A stretch of 17,907 bases of DNA, taken from NCBI GenBank assembly GCA_905215665.1, contig CAJMQR010000012.1, positions 1 to 17,907 on the forward strand, read 5' to 3'. A program made the translations under genes and the position numbers. The stretch comes from an uncultured bacterium. GTDB lineage: Bacteria > Bacillota > Clostridia > Oscillospirales > Oscillospiraceae. Below the pieces are notes generated by a model. That model worked only from the letters and a program-made list of their open reading frames with translations. It searched no databases and was not told the DNA's origin. Of this stretch, positions 6,728 to 14,660 are shown in pieces; position 1 is the stretch's first letter, and every line of letters begins with the position of its first letter.

Positions 6728-8263
6728 TCAGCCCCTTTCATTCAGCGCGCTCATGAGCGCCGCGGCAAGGCGCGCGCTCTGGTAATTGCTGTCCGTCACG
6801 ATGACTCCTGCGTCACGCAGCATCTTTGCCTGAAGCTCGATATTCTGCGGGTCCTCCGCAGAGCCGCAGATATTGGAAATGACCGTGATGTGCTTTTCGG
6901 CGATCGCCTTTTTGGCCTCGATCGCGAACTCCTTCACCGGCTCCTTCGCAACGCCGGGACCTGTGATGAAGTCCAGCAAAATGACCGCGACCTCATCGTC
7001 CTGAAGCTCCTGACGGAAGCGCTTCAGTCTGATCTCGGGGTCGAACACCGGGTGCGGCGAGCACGCGGTAAATTCCTCGCTGCCGAGGTCAAGGATGGAG
7101 TGCCCCTCGCTGTGCAGGTGGGAGGCCAGCTTTTCGGCATACGCCGTGTTCAGGTTGCTGTGCAGCCGGGCGTTTTTGACGTGGCTGCTGTAATAGATCA
7201 GTCCTTCTTCGGTGAAGGTGCCGCCGCAGTACAGACCGCGGAAGTACTTCTGCTTTGCGGAGTACCCGCACATCTCCCGCGCGACGATCTCCTTGATCTG
7301 CTCGTCCGTGAAGCCAAAGTCATGGGTCTTCGCGCCGAGGAGCTGAGCGGCCTTTACCGCCGCGCCTTCAAGGCTGAACGTGCCATACACTCTGTGCCCC
7401 TCATAGAGCTTCTCGTCCGCGCCGAGGAAGATCGCGACGACAGGCTTTGAAACAATATCCGCGAAGCTGAGGACCTTGTTCATGACCGTGAGGTCAGCAA
7501 GCTTCGATACCAGAATGATGATCTTGGTGTCGGGGTCGCGCTCCAGACGGCGGATACCTTCGAGCATCATGATGCCGCCGATCTCCGGGTACAGGTCGCG
7601 TCCGCCCGTGCCGATGAGGGAGGAGATGCCGAAGCCCAGCTTCTCGACCAGACAGCCGACTTCCTGCGCGCCGCTGCCGGACGCGCCGACGATGCCGACG
7701 CAGCCGGGGTGATAGCAGCTGCCCGCCGCAAGCCCGACGCCCTTCAGGTAGCCGACGCCGCAGTCGGGGCCCATCATCAGCACGCCTTTGCTGATGGCAA
7801 GCTCCTTCAGGCGTTTTTCGTCTTCAAGAGAGACGTTATCGCTGAACATGAACACATCCAGTCCCTTTTTCAGCGCCTTTTCCGCCTCCGCCGCGGCGTA
7901 CTCGCCGGGGAGTGAGATCTGCACGAGGTCATAGGGGTCTTCATCGAGGTCGATATCCTCGATGTTATCGTAGGTCTTGCCGCCGGATGCGGCATTCTTG
8001 TGGTCAAGCAGATCCTGACCCAGCGCCAGCGCCGCGTCCGCGGCAGCTTCGTCGGACGCGATGACGGCGACGACAAGGTCGTTCGCGCCGACATCCGCCG
8101 GGATATCAAAGCCAAGCCCTTCCAGTATCTCTCTGTTTGCCGCCGTCACCATGCTGGCGTTGCAGTTTTCGATGCCGTCCGCTTTCTTGACGCTGTCGGT
8201 CACAGACATGAGGGAGACCGAGTCCACGTATCGGTTTCTTTTGATTATAAATTTACTTGTCAC
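6728..8263 (-). CDS. fdrA: FdrA/AllF-like subunit (succinyl-CoA synthetase alpha-like fold)
   Basis: A 511-aa member of the FdrA family, which shares the succinyl-CoA synthetase alpha fold. Visible landmarks: MGPDCGVG (164-171), the ligase-domain loop GIVGASGSGAQEVG (190-203) followed by GTGGRDLYPEIGG, then FdrA-specific RGLYCGGTFTEE (342-353) and HSILDLGSEEFTACSPHP (388-405). I do not see the GHxGA phosphohistidine loop of true succinyl-CoA synthetase, as expected for FdrA. In E. coli FdrA is AllF of oxamate transcarbamylase. The start is GTG at 8261-8263 with GAGG 7 bases upstream. A 194-bp structured gap precedes it; the small protein and DUF1116 genes follow directly. A carbamoyl- or acyl-transfer/phosphorolysis role is inferred; the substrate is unknown. 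Confidence 0.9.
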   Translation of the reverse strand: MTSKFIIKRNRYVDSVSLMSVTDSVKKADGIENCNASMVTAANREILEGLGFDIPADVGANDLVVAVIASDEAAADAALALGQDLLDHKNAASGGKTYDNIEDIDLDEDPYDLVQISLPGEYAAAEAEKALKKGLDVFMFSDNVSLEDEKRLKELAISKGVLMMGPDCGVGYLKGVGLAAGSCYHPGCVGIVGASGSGAQEVGCLVEKLGFGISSLIGTGGRDLYPEIGGIMMLEGIRRLERDPDTKIIILVSKLADLTVMNKVLSFADIVSKPVVAIFLGADEKLYEGHRVYGTFSLEGAAVKAAQLLGAKTHDFGFTDEQIKEIVAREMCGYSAKQKYFRGLYCGGTFTEEGLIYYSSHVKNARLHSNLNTAYAEKLASHLHSEGHSILDLGSEEFTACSPHPVFDPEIRLKRFRQELQDDEVAVILLDFITGPGVAKEPVKEFAIEAKKAIAEKHITVISNICGSAEDPQNIELQAKMLRDAGVIVTDSNYQSARLAAALMSALNERG

Positions 8264-8457
8264 ACTAATCGCCTCTGGTTTCCTAATTTATACTGAACTC
8301 CAAATAAAATCTTTAGAAAAGATTTTATTTGCCCGAAGGGCAAGGAGTTCATACGAGACTTGTTTTGTGATTTCTTTCCTTATAAATCACAAAACTGGCA
8401 GCGCCATCAGGCGATGCCTTCCTGATTGAAATCAAAGATTTTAATCAGGAAATAGTA
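8264..8457. other. Structured intraoperonic spacer with multiple hairpins
   Basis: This spacer inside the operon contains no gene. GAACTCC (8295-8301) pairs with GGAGTTC (8344-8350) around two hairpins: a 13-bp stem 8301-8313/8319-8331 and a small GCCC-gaa-GGGC stem (8331-8341); adjoining stems share a base or so at their edges. Next comes a 12-bp stem 8362-8373/8384-8395, then a 15-bp stem 8419-8433/8437-8451 belonging to the repeat. The array may be a mobile hairpin element, an mRNA processing or stability element, or a partial terminator that lowers fdrA expression relative to the upstream genes. Confidence 0.7.
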
Positions 8458-8460
8458 TTA
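8408..8460. repeat. Intergenic hairpin repeat, copy 2
   Basis: Matches the left window edge in the same orientation: CAGGCGATGCC, a 15-bp hairpin with one G-T pair and a 3-nt loop (8419-8451), then AATAGTATTA. Its last three bases are the stop codon of the flavoprotein gene, so the repeat boundary falls at the end of that reading frame. Confidence 0.75.
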
Positions 8461-10023
8461 GATTTCGGCGCGGCGGGGCACTGCCCTGCCGTTTTCACAG
8501 CGGATGTTTACGCGGTATTTCTCCGGTTCACCGGCGGAGTCCGTGCGGACATGGCAGCCGGTGGATGTTTTCCGTTCAAGGGCGGCAAGCGTCACCGCGT
8601 ATGCCGTGAGCGTATCGTTGCGCAGGCGCTGCTGCGCGTAGCAGCCGCTCTCCGGGATCTGTTCCAGCATCCGCTCCAGCTCCGTCTTCGCCTGCTCCAG
8701 CTTACCGGCCTCCCGGATCACGCCCAGCGCCCCGCCGACGATCTTTGTCAGCTCCGCGCGAAGCGCATCGATATTGACCGTGGCTGCCGCGTCGCTTATC
8801 TCGTCCGTGCAGTCCGCCGGTTCGCCGCTGAGTGTGTCCATATACGCCGCCGCGCTGCAGCCCGCTCTGCGGCCGAACACCATCGTTTCCAGTCCGGCAT
8901 TGCCGCCGATGCGGTTCGCGCCGTGCAGTCCGCCGAGGGTCTCGCCGCAGACGAACAGCCCTTCCGCGCTTGTGCTGCAATCGGGTCTTGCGTACACGCC
9001 GCCCAGCGAGGTGTGCGCCGCCGGGGCTATCTCCATCGCCTGCTCGGCAATGTCCATTCCCACCGCGCGGTAGCGCTTTACGTAGGCGCTGTAAGCCTCC
9101 TCCAGCCGTTCGCGCCCGACACCGCTTGCGTCGAACGCCACGCCGCCGTGCTCCGTTCCCCGTCCCGCGGCGATCTCGGACGCGATCGCGAAGGACAGGA
9201 CATCCTTATCCGCGCATTCGCCCTTGTCGCTGTAACGGAACATGAACCGTTCGCCTTTGCCGTTGCGCAGCACAGCGCCCTCATAGAAAAGCGTCGTGAT
9301 CACGCTCTTTCCGGCAATCGCCAGCGGCCAGACGGCAGCGCTCGGCTCGAACTGGACAAACTCCATATCCGTCAGCTCTGCCCCGGCGTCAAGCGCCATT
9401 GCCATGGCGTCCCCGCCGAGGTCGGCGGAGTTCGTCGAAAACGGGAATATCCTGCAGAAGCCGCCCGCGGCGAGGATCACCGCTTTCGCCTTGATCTGCA
9501 TCCAGCGTTTGCTCTGCGTGTCAAAGCAGTGAGCGCCGCACACTCTGCCGTCTTCCGTTATCAGGCGCAGGGCATGAAGCGTGGTGCAGACGCTGACATT
9601 TTCGTGCTGCTCCATGACGGTAAGCAGCTTTCTGAGGATCGCGCCGCCGGCATCATTGCCGATGCTGATGACCCGCGGACACGATGCCCCGAGGGGTCTG
9701 AGCTGCTGATAGCTCCCATCCGCCTCGCGGTTGAAGTCCAGGCCAAGCTCATCGAAAAACGGCAGAAGCTCAAGGCTGCCCCTGCACAGCTCTTCAACGA
9801 GCGCCGCGTTGCCCTGACCTCTGCCGGAAGCCTCTGTATCCTGTATGAAAAGTTCCGTCGAATCCTGCGGATTCAGCGGCATATTGAAGCCGTGTACATA
9901 CGGGGATGACCCCGCACCGGGGCGCAGAATCGTGATTCTGCGTCCCGGCTCGGCTTTCAGTACTTCATATGCCGCCGTCAGCCCGGCAAGACCGCCTCCA
10001 ATAATAAGCAGGTCTGTTTTCAC
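8458..10023 (-). CDS. FAD-dependent oxidoreductase, fumarate reductase/succinate dehydrogenase flavoprotein family
   Basis: Predicted soluble flavoprotein of 521 aa. Residues 3-25 form the FAD Rossmann motif (LLIIGGGLAGL). VILAAGG (182-188), HTSLGG (337-342), GLFVCGE (355-361) and HGANRIGGNAG (367-377) are the usual FAD_binding_2 landmarks, with His337 and Arg371 matching conserved active-site residues. The usual PRDxV stretch, which carries the proton-donating Arg in fumarate reductases, reads ADKDVLS (271-277) with Lys273, so the substrate or direction may differ. A C-terminal helical domain is present. No heme- or iron-sulfur partner gene is adjacent. The start is GTG at 10021-10023, 3 bp after the dehydratase stop, with GGGAGA upstream, implying translational coupling. 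It may oxidise or reduce an intermediate of the sugar-acid or acyl-transfer pathway; the electron partner is unknown. Confidence 0.82.
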   Translation of the reverse strand: MKTDLLIIGGGLAGLTAAYEVLKAEPGRRITILRPGAGSSPYVHGFNMPLNPQDSTELFIQDTEASGRGQGNAALVEELCRGSLELLPFFDELGLDFNREADGSYQQLRPLGASCPRVISIGNDAGGAILRKLLTVMEQHENVSVCTTLHALRLITEDGRVCGAHCFDTQSKRWMQIKAKAVILAAGGFCRIFPFSTNSADLGGDAMAMALDAGAELTDMEFVQFEPSAAVWPLAIAGKSVITTLFYEGAVLRNGKGERFMFRYSDKGECADKDVLSFAIASEIAAGRGTEHGGVAFDASGVGRERLEEAYSAYVKRYRAVGMDIAEQAMEIAPAAHTSLGGVYARPDCSTSAEGLFVCGETLGGLHGANRIGGNAGLETMVFGRRAGCSAAAYMDTLSGEPADCTDEISDAAATVNIDALRAELTKIVGGALGVIREAGKLEQAKTELERMLEQIPESGCYAQQRLRNDTLTAYAVTLAALERKTSTGCHVRTDSAGEPEKYRVNIRCENGRAVPRRAEI

Positions 10024-10026
10024 GGC

Positions 10027-11709
10027 TTATTTGGTCTCCCAAATACCGCCCTTTGCCATGGAGCCGACGTTCTGCACGAAGAGGTTGAGGTAACGCGGAT
10101 AGTCCTTGCTGGGGAACTCCCAATGGAAGGCCGCAAGTCTTCTGTTCATTTCCTCGTCGCTGATGCACAGATGCAGCTTACGCGCAGGGATGTCGATCTC
10201 GACCTCGTCGCCCTCTTCTATGACGCCGAGGGGGCTGCCGAGCGCCGCTTCGGGGGACACATAGCCGATGGAAAGGCCGGAGGTGCCGCCGGAGAAGCGT
10301 CCGTCGGTGATGATGGCGCAGGAGTTATACAGCTCGTGCAGACCCTTCAGCTCTTCCTGGAAGGTGAAAGCGGTGGTGCCGAAACGTCCGCGCAGGCCCA
10401 TAAAGCGCAGCACGCAGCAGTCGCCCACATGGATCTGTCCGGCGCGCAGAGCCTGAATGCCATCCTCAAGGGAGTCGAACACACGGGCCTTGCCCTTGTA
10501 GGTCATGAGCTGGGAAGGAACGCCCGCGATCTTGACGATAGCGCCCTCGGGAGCGAGGTTGCCGTAGAGTACGCCGATGCCCGGCTCGGTCATGACGGGG
10601 TTGTCGAGGCTGTGGATAACGTCGCGGTTGTAGACGACGGCGTCTCTGACGTTCTCCTCAAGGGTATGTCCGGTGACGGTCAGGCAGTCGCCGTGCAGCT
10701 TGGGCAGCAGCTCCTTCAGCATGGCGCGCATACCGCCGGCAAGGTCAAAGTCCTTGACGTTGTAGGGGCCGCTGGGAGCGAGGTGAGACAGCAGCGGGAT
10801 CTCGTTGGAAGCTTCGTCGAAGTACTTCCACCAAGGCAGGTCGTAGCCCGCTTCGTTCGCGATGGCGGGAATGTGGAGGATGAGGTTGGAGGACGCCGCG
10901 ACTGCCATGTCCAGCATGATGGCGTTCTTGATGGCGTTCTCGGTAATGATCTGTCTGGCGGTGATGCCCTCGTTGACCAGATTCATGATCTGCTTACCGG
11001 CCATGTAGGAGAGGTTGTAGATGGAGGAGCTGGTCGCGCACATGGTGGAGTTGCCGGGCAGGGTCATGCCCAGAGCCTCGGCGATCATGCACATGCTGTT
11101 CGCGGTGGTCATGGAGGTGCAGGCGCCGCAGATGCCCCAGGAGTTTTCGATGAGTCCGTTGTACTCATCCATGTCCATCTTGCCGGCCTTCGCCGTGCCG
11201 ACCTTGTCCTGCGCATGGATATGCAGGACTTCCTTGCCGCGGAAGGTACCCAGAGGCATGTAGCCGCCGGTCACCATGATGGCGGGGATGTTCAGTCTCG
11301 CCGCGCCCATCAGATGGCCGGGGACGACGGAGTCACAGGAGGAGAGCAGCACCATGCCGTCAAAGAAGTTGCCGTCAACGGTCAGCTCGACCTGATCGGC
11401 GATGGAGTTACGGCTGGGGACTTCGATATATCTGGGGTCCTTGAGCACCATGCCGTCGCAGATACCCGTCGTCATGACCTCCAGCGGCAGGCCGCCTGCT
11501 TCACGAACGCCCTGCTTTACACGCTCGGCAAGCTTGTCAAGATGTACATGGCCGGGGTTATATTCGTTCCAGCTGTTCACCACAGCGATGAGGGGGCGCT
11601 TCTGTTCTTCCTCGGTATAGCCCATGCCGCACATCAGTCCGCGGCGGCACTCGGAGGCTTCGCCAAACTCCCAGCAGCTTCTCATGTTTTCATACTTTAC
11701 CTTTGCCAT
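10027..11709 (-). CDS. IlvD/Edd-family dehydratase, probable sugar-acid dehydratase
   Basis: Iron-sulfur dehydratase of 560 aa in the family of dihydroxy-acid dehydratase, phosphogluconate dehydratase and sugar-acid dehydratases. The ATG at 11707-11709 is preferred over a GTG four codons upstream because AAAGG lies 11 bases before it. Visible motifs: NSWNEYNPGHVHL, SSCDSVVPGHLM with Cys125 and Asp126, GICGACTSMTTANSM with Cys194 and Cys197, and DGRFSGGTSG near the C-terminus. The early PCN cysteine of plant-type [2Fe-2S] enzymes is not seen (the site reads PGH), as in the oxygen-sensitive E. coli type. With SDR upstream and KDG kinase plus KDPG aldolase downstream, conversion of an aldonate-type acid to KDG is the best inference. 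A branched-chain IlvD role is less likely because no other ilv genes are present. Confidence 0.87.
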   Translation of the reverse strand: MAKVKYENMRSCWEFGEASECRRGLMCGMGYTEEEQKRPLIAVVNSWNEYNPGHVHLDKLAERVKQGVREAGGLPLEVMTTGICDGMVLKDPRYIEVPSRNSIADQVELTVDGNFFDGMVLLSSCDSVVPGHLMGAARLNIPAIMVTGGYMPLGTFRGKEVLHIHAQDKVGTAKAGKMDMDEYNGLIENSWGICGACTSMTTANSMCMIAEALGMTLPGNSTMCATSSSIYNLSYMAGKQIMNLVNEGITARQIITENAIKNAIMLDMAVAASSNLILHIPAIANEAGYDLPWWKYFDEASNEIPLLSHLAPSGPYNVKDFDLAGGMRAMLKELLPKLHGDCLTVTGHTLEENVRDAVVYNRDVIHSLDNPVMTEPGIGVLYGNLAPEGAIVKIAGVPSQLMTYKGKARVFDSLEDGIQALRAGQIHVGDCCVLRFMGLRGRFGTTAFTFQEELKGLHELYNSCAIITDGRFSGGTSGLSIGYVSPEAALGSPLGVIEEGDEVEIDIPARKLHLCISDEEMNRRLAAFHWEFPSKDYPRYLNLFVQNVGSMAKGGIWETK

Positions 11710-11772
11710 TGTCTTTTTCACCTTTCCGGAATTTCTTCCTGAGCATTTGTTTTTCCTGTTTACTGATTTATC

Positions 11773-12564
11773 TCAAAATTCATCTTCGAGCATACAGTCG
11801 ATCGCGCCGTCGATGCTCTGTCCGCCATCGACCGCGATCGTCTGCCCGACGATGTATTTTGTCTTTTCCACATCCGCGAAGAACTGTATCATCGGCACGA
11901 TATCCTCCGGCGTTGCGAGGTATCCCGCGGCGATCTTGCGCCGGAAGCCCTCGACGTCGCGATCGGAATAACGGCTCATCACGCCGGTGAGGATCAGACC
12001 GGGCGCGACACAGTTGACGCGGATTCCGTACTTTGCCACCTCGATGGCGAGCGTCTTCGTGAACATCTCGATGCCGCCCTTGCCAGCGCAGTATGGCAGT
12101 GCCTTTCTCTTGACCCATGTGACGCTGCCGTGGATCGAGCTGATGTTCACGATGCGTCCGGGGATGTTGTGCTCCTTCATGTTCCTGATCGCTTCATGGG
12201 ACAGATAGGCCGCGCCGCTCAGGTTCAGCGCTATCTGGGAATCCCAGTAATCCAGCGGCATGTCGCAGAACTCGCCCTTGGGCATTTTCAGCGCGCCGCC
12301 GGCGTTGTTGATGAGGACGTCCACCGTGCCGAAGTGCTCGATGAAATCCCGCATCATCCCCACTGCCTGCTCCCGGCAGCCGATGTCCGCGCAGTAAATC
12401 TGTGCGTCCACGCCGTATTTGCGGCATTCCGCCGCGGTCTCCTCCGCACCGGCTCTGTTGTTGTGGTAGTTTATGCCGACGTTGCAGCCGTCCTTCGCGA
12501 AGGCGATCGCCGTCGCCGCTCCTATGCCGTGGGATGCACCCGAAATAAGTACGTTCCTGCCCAT
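11773..12564 (-). CDS. Short-chain dehydrogenase/reductase (classical SDR)
   Basis: NAD(P)-dependent oxidoreductase of 263 aa with the complete classical SDR signature: SGASHGIG nucleotide loop (8-15), NNAGG (86-90), catalytic Ser142 or Ser143, and YxxxK as Tyr158/Lys162, followed by RVNCVAPG. A YHNNR stretch after the second strand suggests NADP(H) preference, which is tentative. It starts at the base after the MBL gene stop, a zero-gap junction that implies translational coupling, and is followed 63 bp later by the dehydratase. Sequence alone resembles FabG and glucose dehydrogenases equally. Context favours oxidation of a sugar or reduction of a keto sugar acid ahead of dehydration. Confidence 0.88.
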   Translation of the reverse strand: MGRNVLISGASHGIGAATAIAFAKDGCNVGINYHNNRAGAEETAAECRKYGVDAQIYCADIGCREQAVGMMRDFIEHFGTVDVLINNAGGALKMPKGEFCDMPLDYWDSQIALNLSGAAYLSHEAIRNMKEHNIPGRIVNISSIHGSVTWVKRKALPYCAGKGGIEMFTKTLAIEVAKYGIRVNCVAPGLILTGVMSRYSDRDVEGFRRKIAAGYLATPEDIVPMIQFFADVEKTKYIVGQTIAVDGGQSIDGAIDCMLEDEF

Positions 12565-13458
12565 TTACTTCAACTCTCCTTTATAAAACTTGCTGTGCCG
12601 GATATGCTCATCCGTCGTATACATTGCGAGGAACAGTTTCTGCGGCATTCCGCAGCCGAGCTGCGTTATCATCTGCGCGGCCATGACCGAAGTATCCGTA
12701 AGGCCGCAGCTGAGCGCCTCGTCAACAAAGCGCTGATATTGCTCCGTATAGGCAGCGCACAGGTCAAGAACGCGCCGGACATTCTCCGCGCCCTCGATGT
12801 TGTAGCCCATTCCGGCATAATCGTGCCCCGCGATGATATTCTCGACGTCGCAGGTTCTGAGCTTCGTGACCGAGCCGAGGTACGCATCAAGGTCTTGGTA
12901 AAACGCGATGCCCTGCGTCACGGTTCCGTTTGCCTGCAGGGAGTCTCCGGTCACAGCAGTCTTCGTTTTCCTGTCGTACCAGCATACGCAGTCGCCGTCA
13001 TGTCCCGGGGTGTGCAGCACCGTAAGTCTGTCCCCCAGCGCCTCCCCGTCCCGGAGAACACGATCCGGCTCCACACCGCGCAGATAGCACTGGGGCGGCG
13101 GGCTGAAGCGGGGGTACTTTGTCCGGATGCGCACGGCGTTCGCCGCGGGATCTCTCAGCGCCGGGGCAGCCTGCTCGATGCAGGCGGTTCTGATCTGCGG
13201 CGCAAGCTCCTTTATCCGGGCGTGGCCGCCGATGTGGTCGCCGTGGCAGTGCGTGCTGACGAGCCAGTCGATGTCTCCCAGCCCCAACCCAAGCTCCGCC
13301 AGTGCGGGGCGTATCACCCCGTCAGCCACGTCTGCGCTCGCGCCGCTGTCTATGAGGCAAAGTTCCTCGCCCCGTACCAGCGTCACCCCGCTCCACACGG
13401 GCGGGAAAGGAGACTTGAGCAAAAATATTCCGTCCTGAACCTCGCGAAAGTGTTCCAT
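12565..13458 (-). CDS. Metallo-beta-lactamase-fold hydrolase
   Basis: Predicted zinc hydrolase of 297 aa. The HxHxDH motif is explicit in STHCHGDHIGG (His70, His72, Asp74, His75). LHTPGHDGD gives the next metal His, TGDSLQ the bridging Asp, and AGHDYAG the last His. The middle region is of the glyoxalase-II/lactonase-like type, with no nuclease or flavodiiron extensions. It starts 8 bp after the kinase gene and abuts the SDR gene. In this operon a lactonase acting after sugar oxidation, or a thioester hydrolase, would fit; neither can be chosen from sequence. Confidence 0.85.
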   Translation of the reverse strand: MEHFREVQDGIFLLKSPFPPVWSGVTLVRGEELCLIDSGASADVADGVIRPALAELGLGLGDIDWLVSTHCHGDHIGGHARIKELAPQIRTACIEQAAPALRDPAANAVRIRTKYPRFSPPPQCYLRGVEPDRVLRDGEALGDRLTVLHTPGHDGDCVCWYDRKTKTAVTGDSLQANGTVTQGIAFYQDLDAYLGSVTKLRTCDVENIIAGHDYAGMGYNIEGAENVRRVLDLCAAYTEQYQRFVDEALSCGLTDTSVMAAQMITQLGCGMPQKLFLAMYTTDEHIRHSKFYKGELK

Positions 13459-13466
13459 ATCGTCTC

Positions 13467-14660
13467 TCAGCCTTCCATTTTTTCTATGTATCCGTAGGTC
13501 TGCCTTGCGACCCCCAGTTCCTCATTCGCGGGGATCACGGACACCCGCACCGCCGAAGCCGCGCCGGATATGGTGCCTTCCCGGCAGCCGCTGTTTTTCT
13601 CCTCGTCCAGCTCCACGCCCAGATGCCGGATCTGCGCGCACACTCTGCTTCTGACAAGGTCGGAGTTCTCGCCGATCCCGCCGGTGAAGATGAGCTGGTC
13701 AAGTCCGCCAAGCTCCGCGTAATACGCGCCGATAAACCGCACGATGCTGCACACGAACATATTGATCGCCAGCTCTGCCCGTGCGTTCCCGTCCGCCGCC
13801 GCGGCGCTGACCTCGCGCAGGTCGTTGCTGACGCCGGACACGCCCAGAAGTCCTCCGTTTTTGCTCAGCCCGTGGAGGATGTCGTCAAGCTCCATGCCCT
13901 TGCTCATGAGGAAAGGCACAATGTACGGGTCAATGTCCCCGGCACGATTCGCGTGCATCACGCCGGTCTGGAGGGAGAAGCCGAAGCTGTTGTCCACGCT
14001 CTTTCCGTCGAGGATCGCACAGATGGAGCAGCTTCCGCCAAGATGGCAGGAGATGACTCTCTCCGCCTTGCCGAGCTTTGCCGCCTGCTGGGCGATGTAC
14101 CCGTGGGACGCGCCGTGATAGCCCATCTTGCGGATGCCGTATTTTTCGTACCATTCGTAGGGGATGGAGTACAGCGCCCGCTCAAGGGGGATTTCCCGGT
14201 GAAACGCCGTCTCGAACACGCCTATCATGGGCACATCCGGCAGAACGGCTTTGAACTGCCCTATCGCCTCTATGTAGGCGGCGTTATGCACCGGCGCGAT
14301 GTAGAGGTATTCGCGCATGTTCTCCATGACCTCGTCCGTCAGCTCGTGTACGCCGTAGTAGCCTCGGGAAAGCACGGTCTTGAAGCCTATGGCGCTTATT
14401 TCCTCCACGCCCTTTATCACGCCCGTTTCGTCGCCGGTCAGCTTTTCCAGAAACAGCGCGATGCCCTCGGCGTAGCTTGGGATGCACAGCCCCTCCGCGC
14501 TGAACCGCGCACCGCTGAGATGGCTGCGGTACGACATGATCGCCGCGTCACGGCTGCCGACGCGCTCTATCTTCGCCTCGCACAGCACCCGCTCCTCCGG
14601 CATGTCAAAGAGCTTGAATTTCAAGGATGTGCTGCCGACATTGCTGACAAGCAGTTTCAT
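13467..14660 (-). CDS. Acetate/propionate-kinase-family protein, divergent
   Basis: A 397-aa ASKHA-fold protein in the acetate kinase family, which interconverts an acyl phosphate plus ADP with a carboxylate plus ATP. Conserved features: NVGSTSLKF (7-15), APVHN with His125, YHGASH (181-186), CHLGGS (205-210), ANRAGDIDP with Arg239, GGIGEN (337-342) and NEE (389-391). Departures from textbook acetate kinase are clear: the HRVVHGG stretch reads FKTVLSRG (Lys94 in place of Arg), VFDTAFH reads VFETAFH (Glu150 in place of Asp), and the residues lining the methyl pocket differ (PLHNPAN becomes PVHNAAY; GFTPLEG becomes GFSLQTG). It overlaps the DUF2877 gene by 4 bp (ATGA), with a GGGAGGGG ribosome site. 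A non-acetyl substrate is inferred. Confidence 0.85.
   Translation of the reverse strand: MKLLVSNVGSTSLKFKLFDMPEERVLCEAKIERVGSRDAAIMSYRSHLSGARFSAEGLCIPSYAEGIALFLEKLTGDETGVIKGVEEISAIGFKTVLSRGYYGVHELTDEVMENMREYLYIAPVHNAAYIEAIGQFKAVLPDVPMIGVFETAFHREIPLERALYSIPYEWYEKYGIRKMGYHGASHGYIAQQAAKLGKAERVISCHLGGSCSICAILDGKSVDNSFGFSLQTGVMHANRAGDIDPYIVPFLMSKGMELDDILHGLSKNGGLLGVSGVSNDLREVSAAAADGNARAELAINMFVCSIVRFIGAYYAELGGLDQLIFTGGIGENSDLVRSRVCAQIRHLGVELDEEKNSGCREGTISGAASAVRVSVIPANEELGVARQTYGYIEKMEG

Noticed and set aside
10027..11709. Biosynthetic dihydroxy-acid dehydratase (IlvD) of valine/isoleucine synthesis
   Set aside because: Family membership allows it, but no branched-chain genes are nearby and the neighbours are sugar-acid enzymes.
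12130..13497. 455-codon plus-strand frame opposite the SDR and MBL genes
   Set aside because: It crosses two well-supported minus-strand genes, has no recognisable motif and arises from GC-rich codon bias. The same applies to the other long plus-strand frames at 5392-6666, 8551-9909, 10123-11742, 13623-14876 and 14675-15643.
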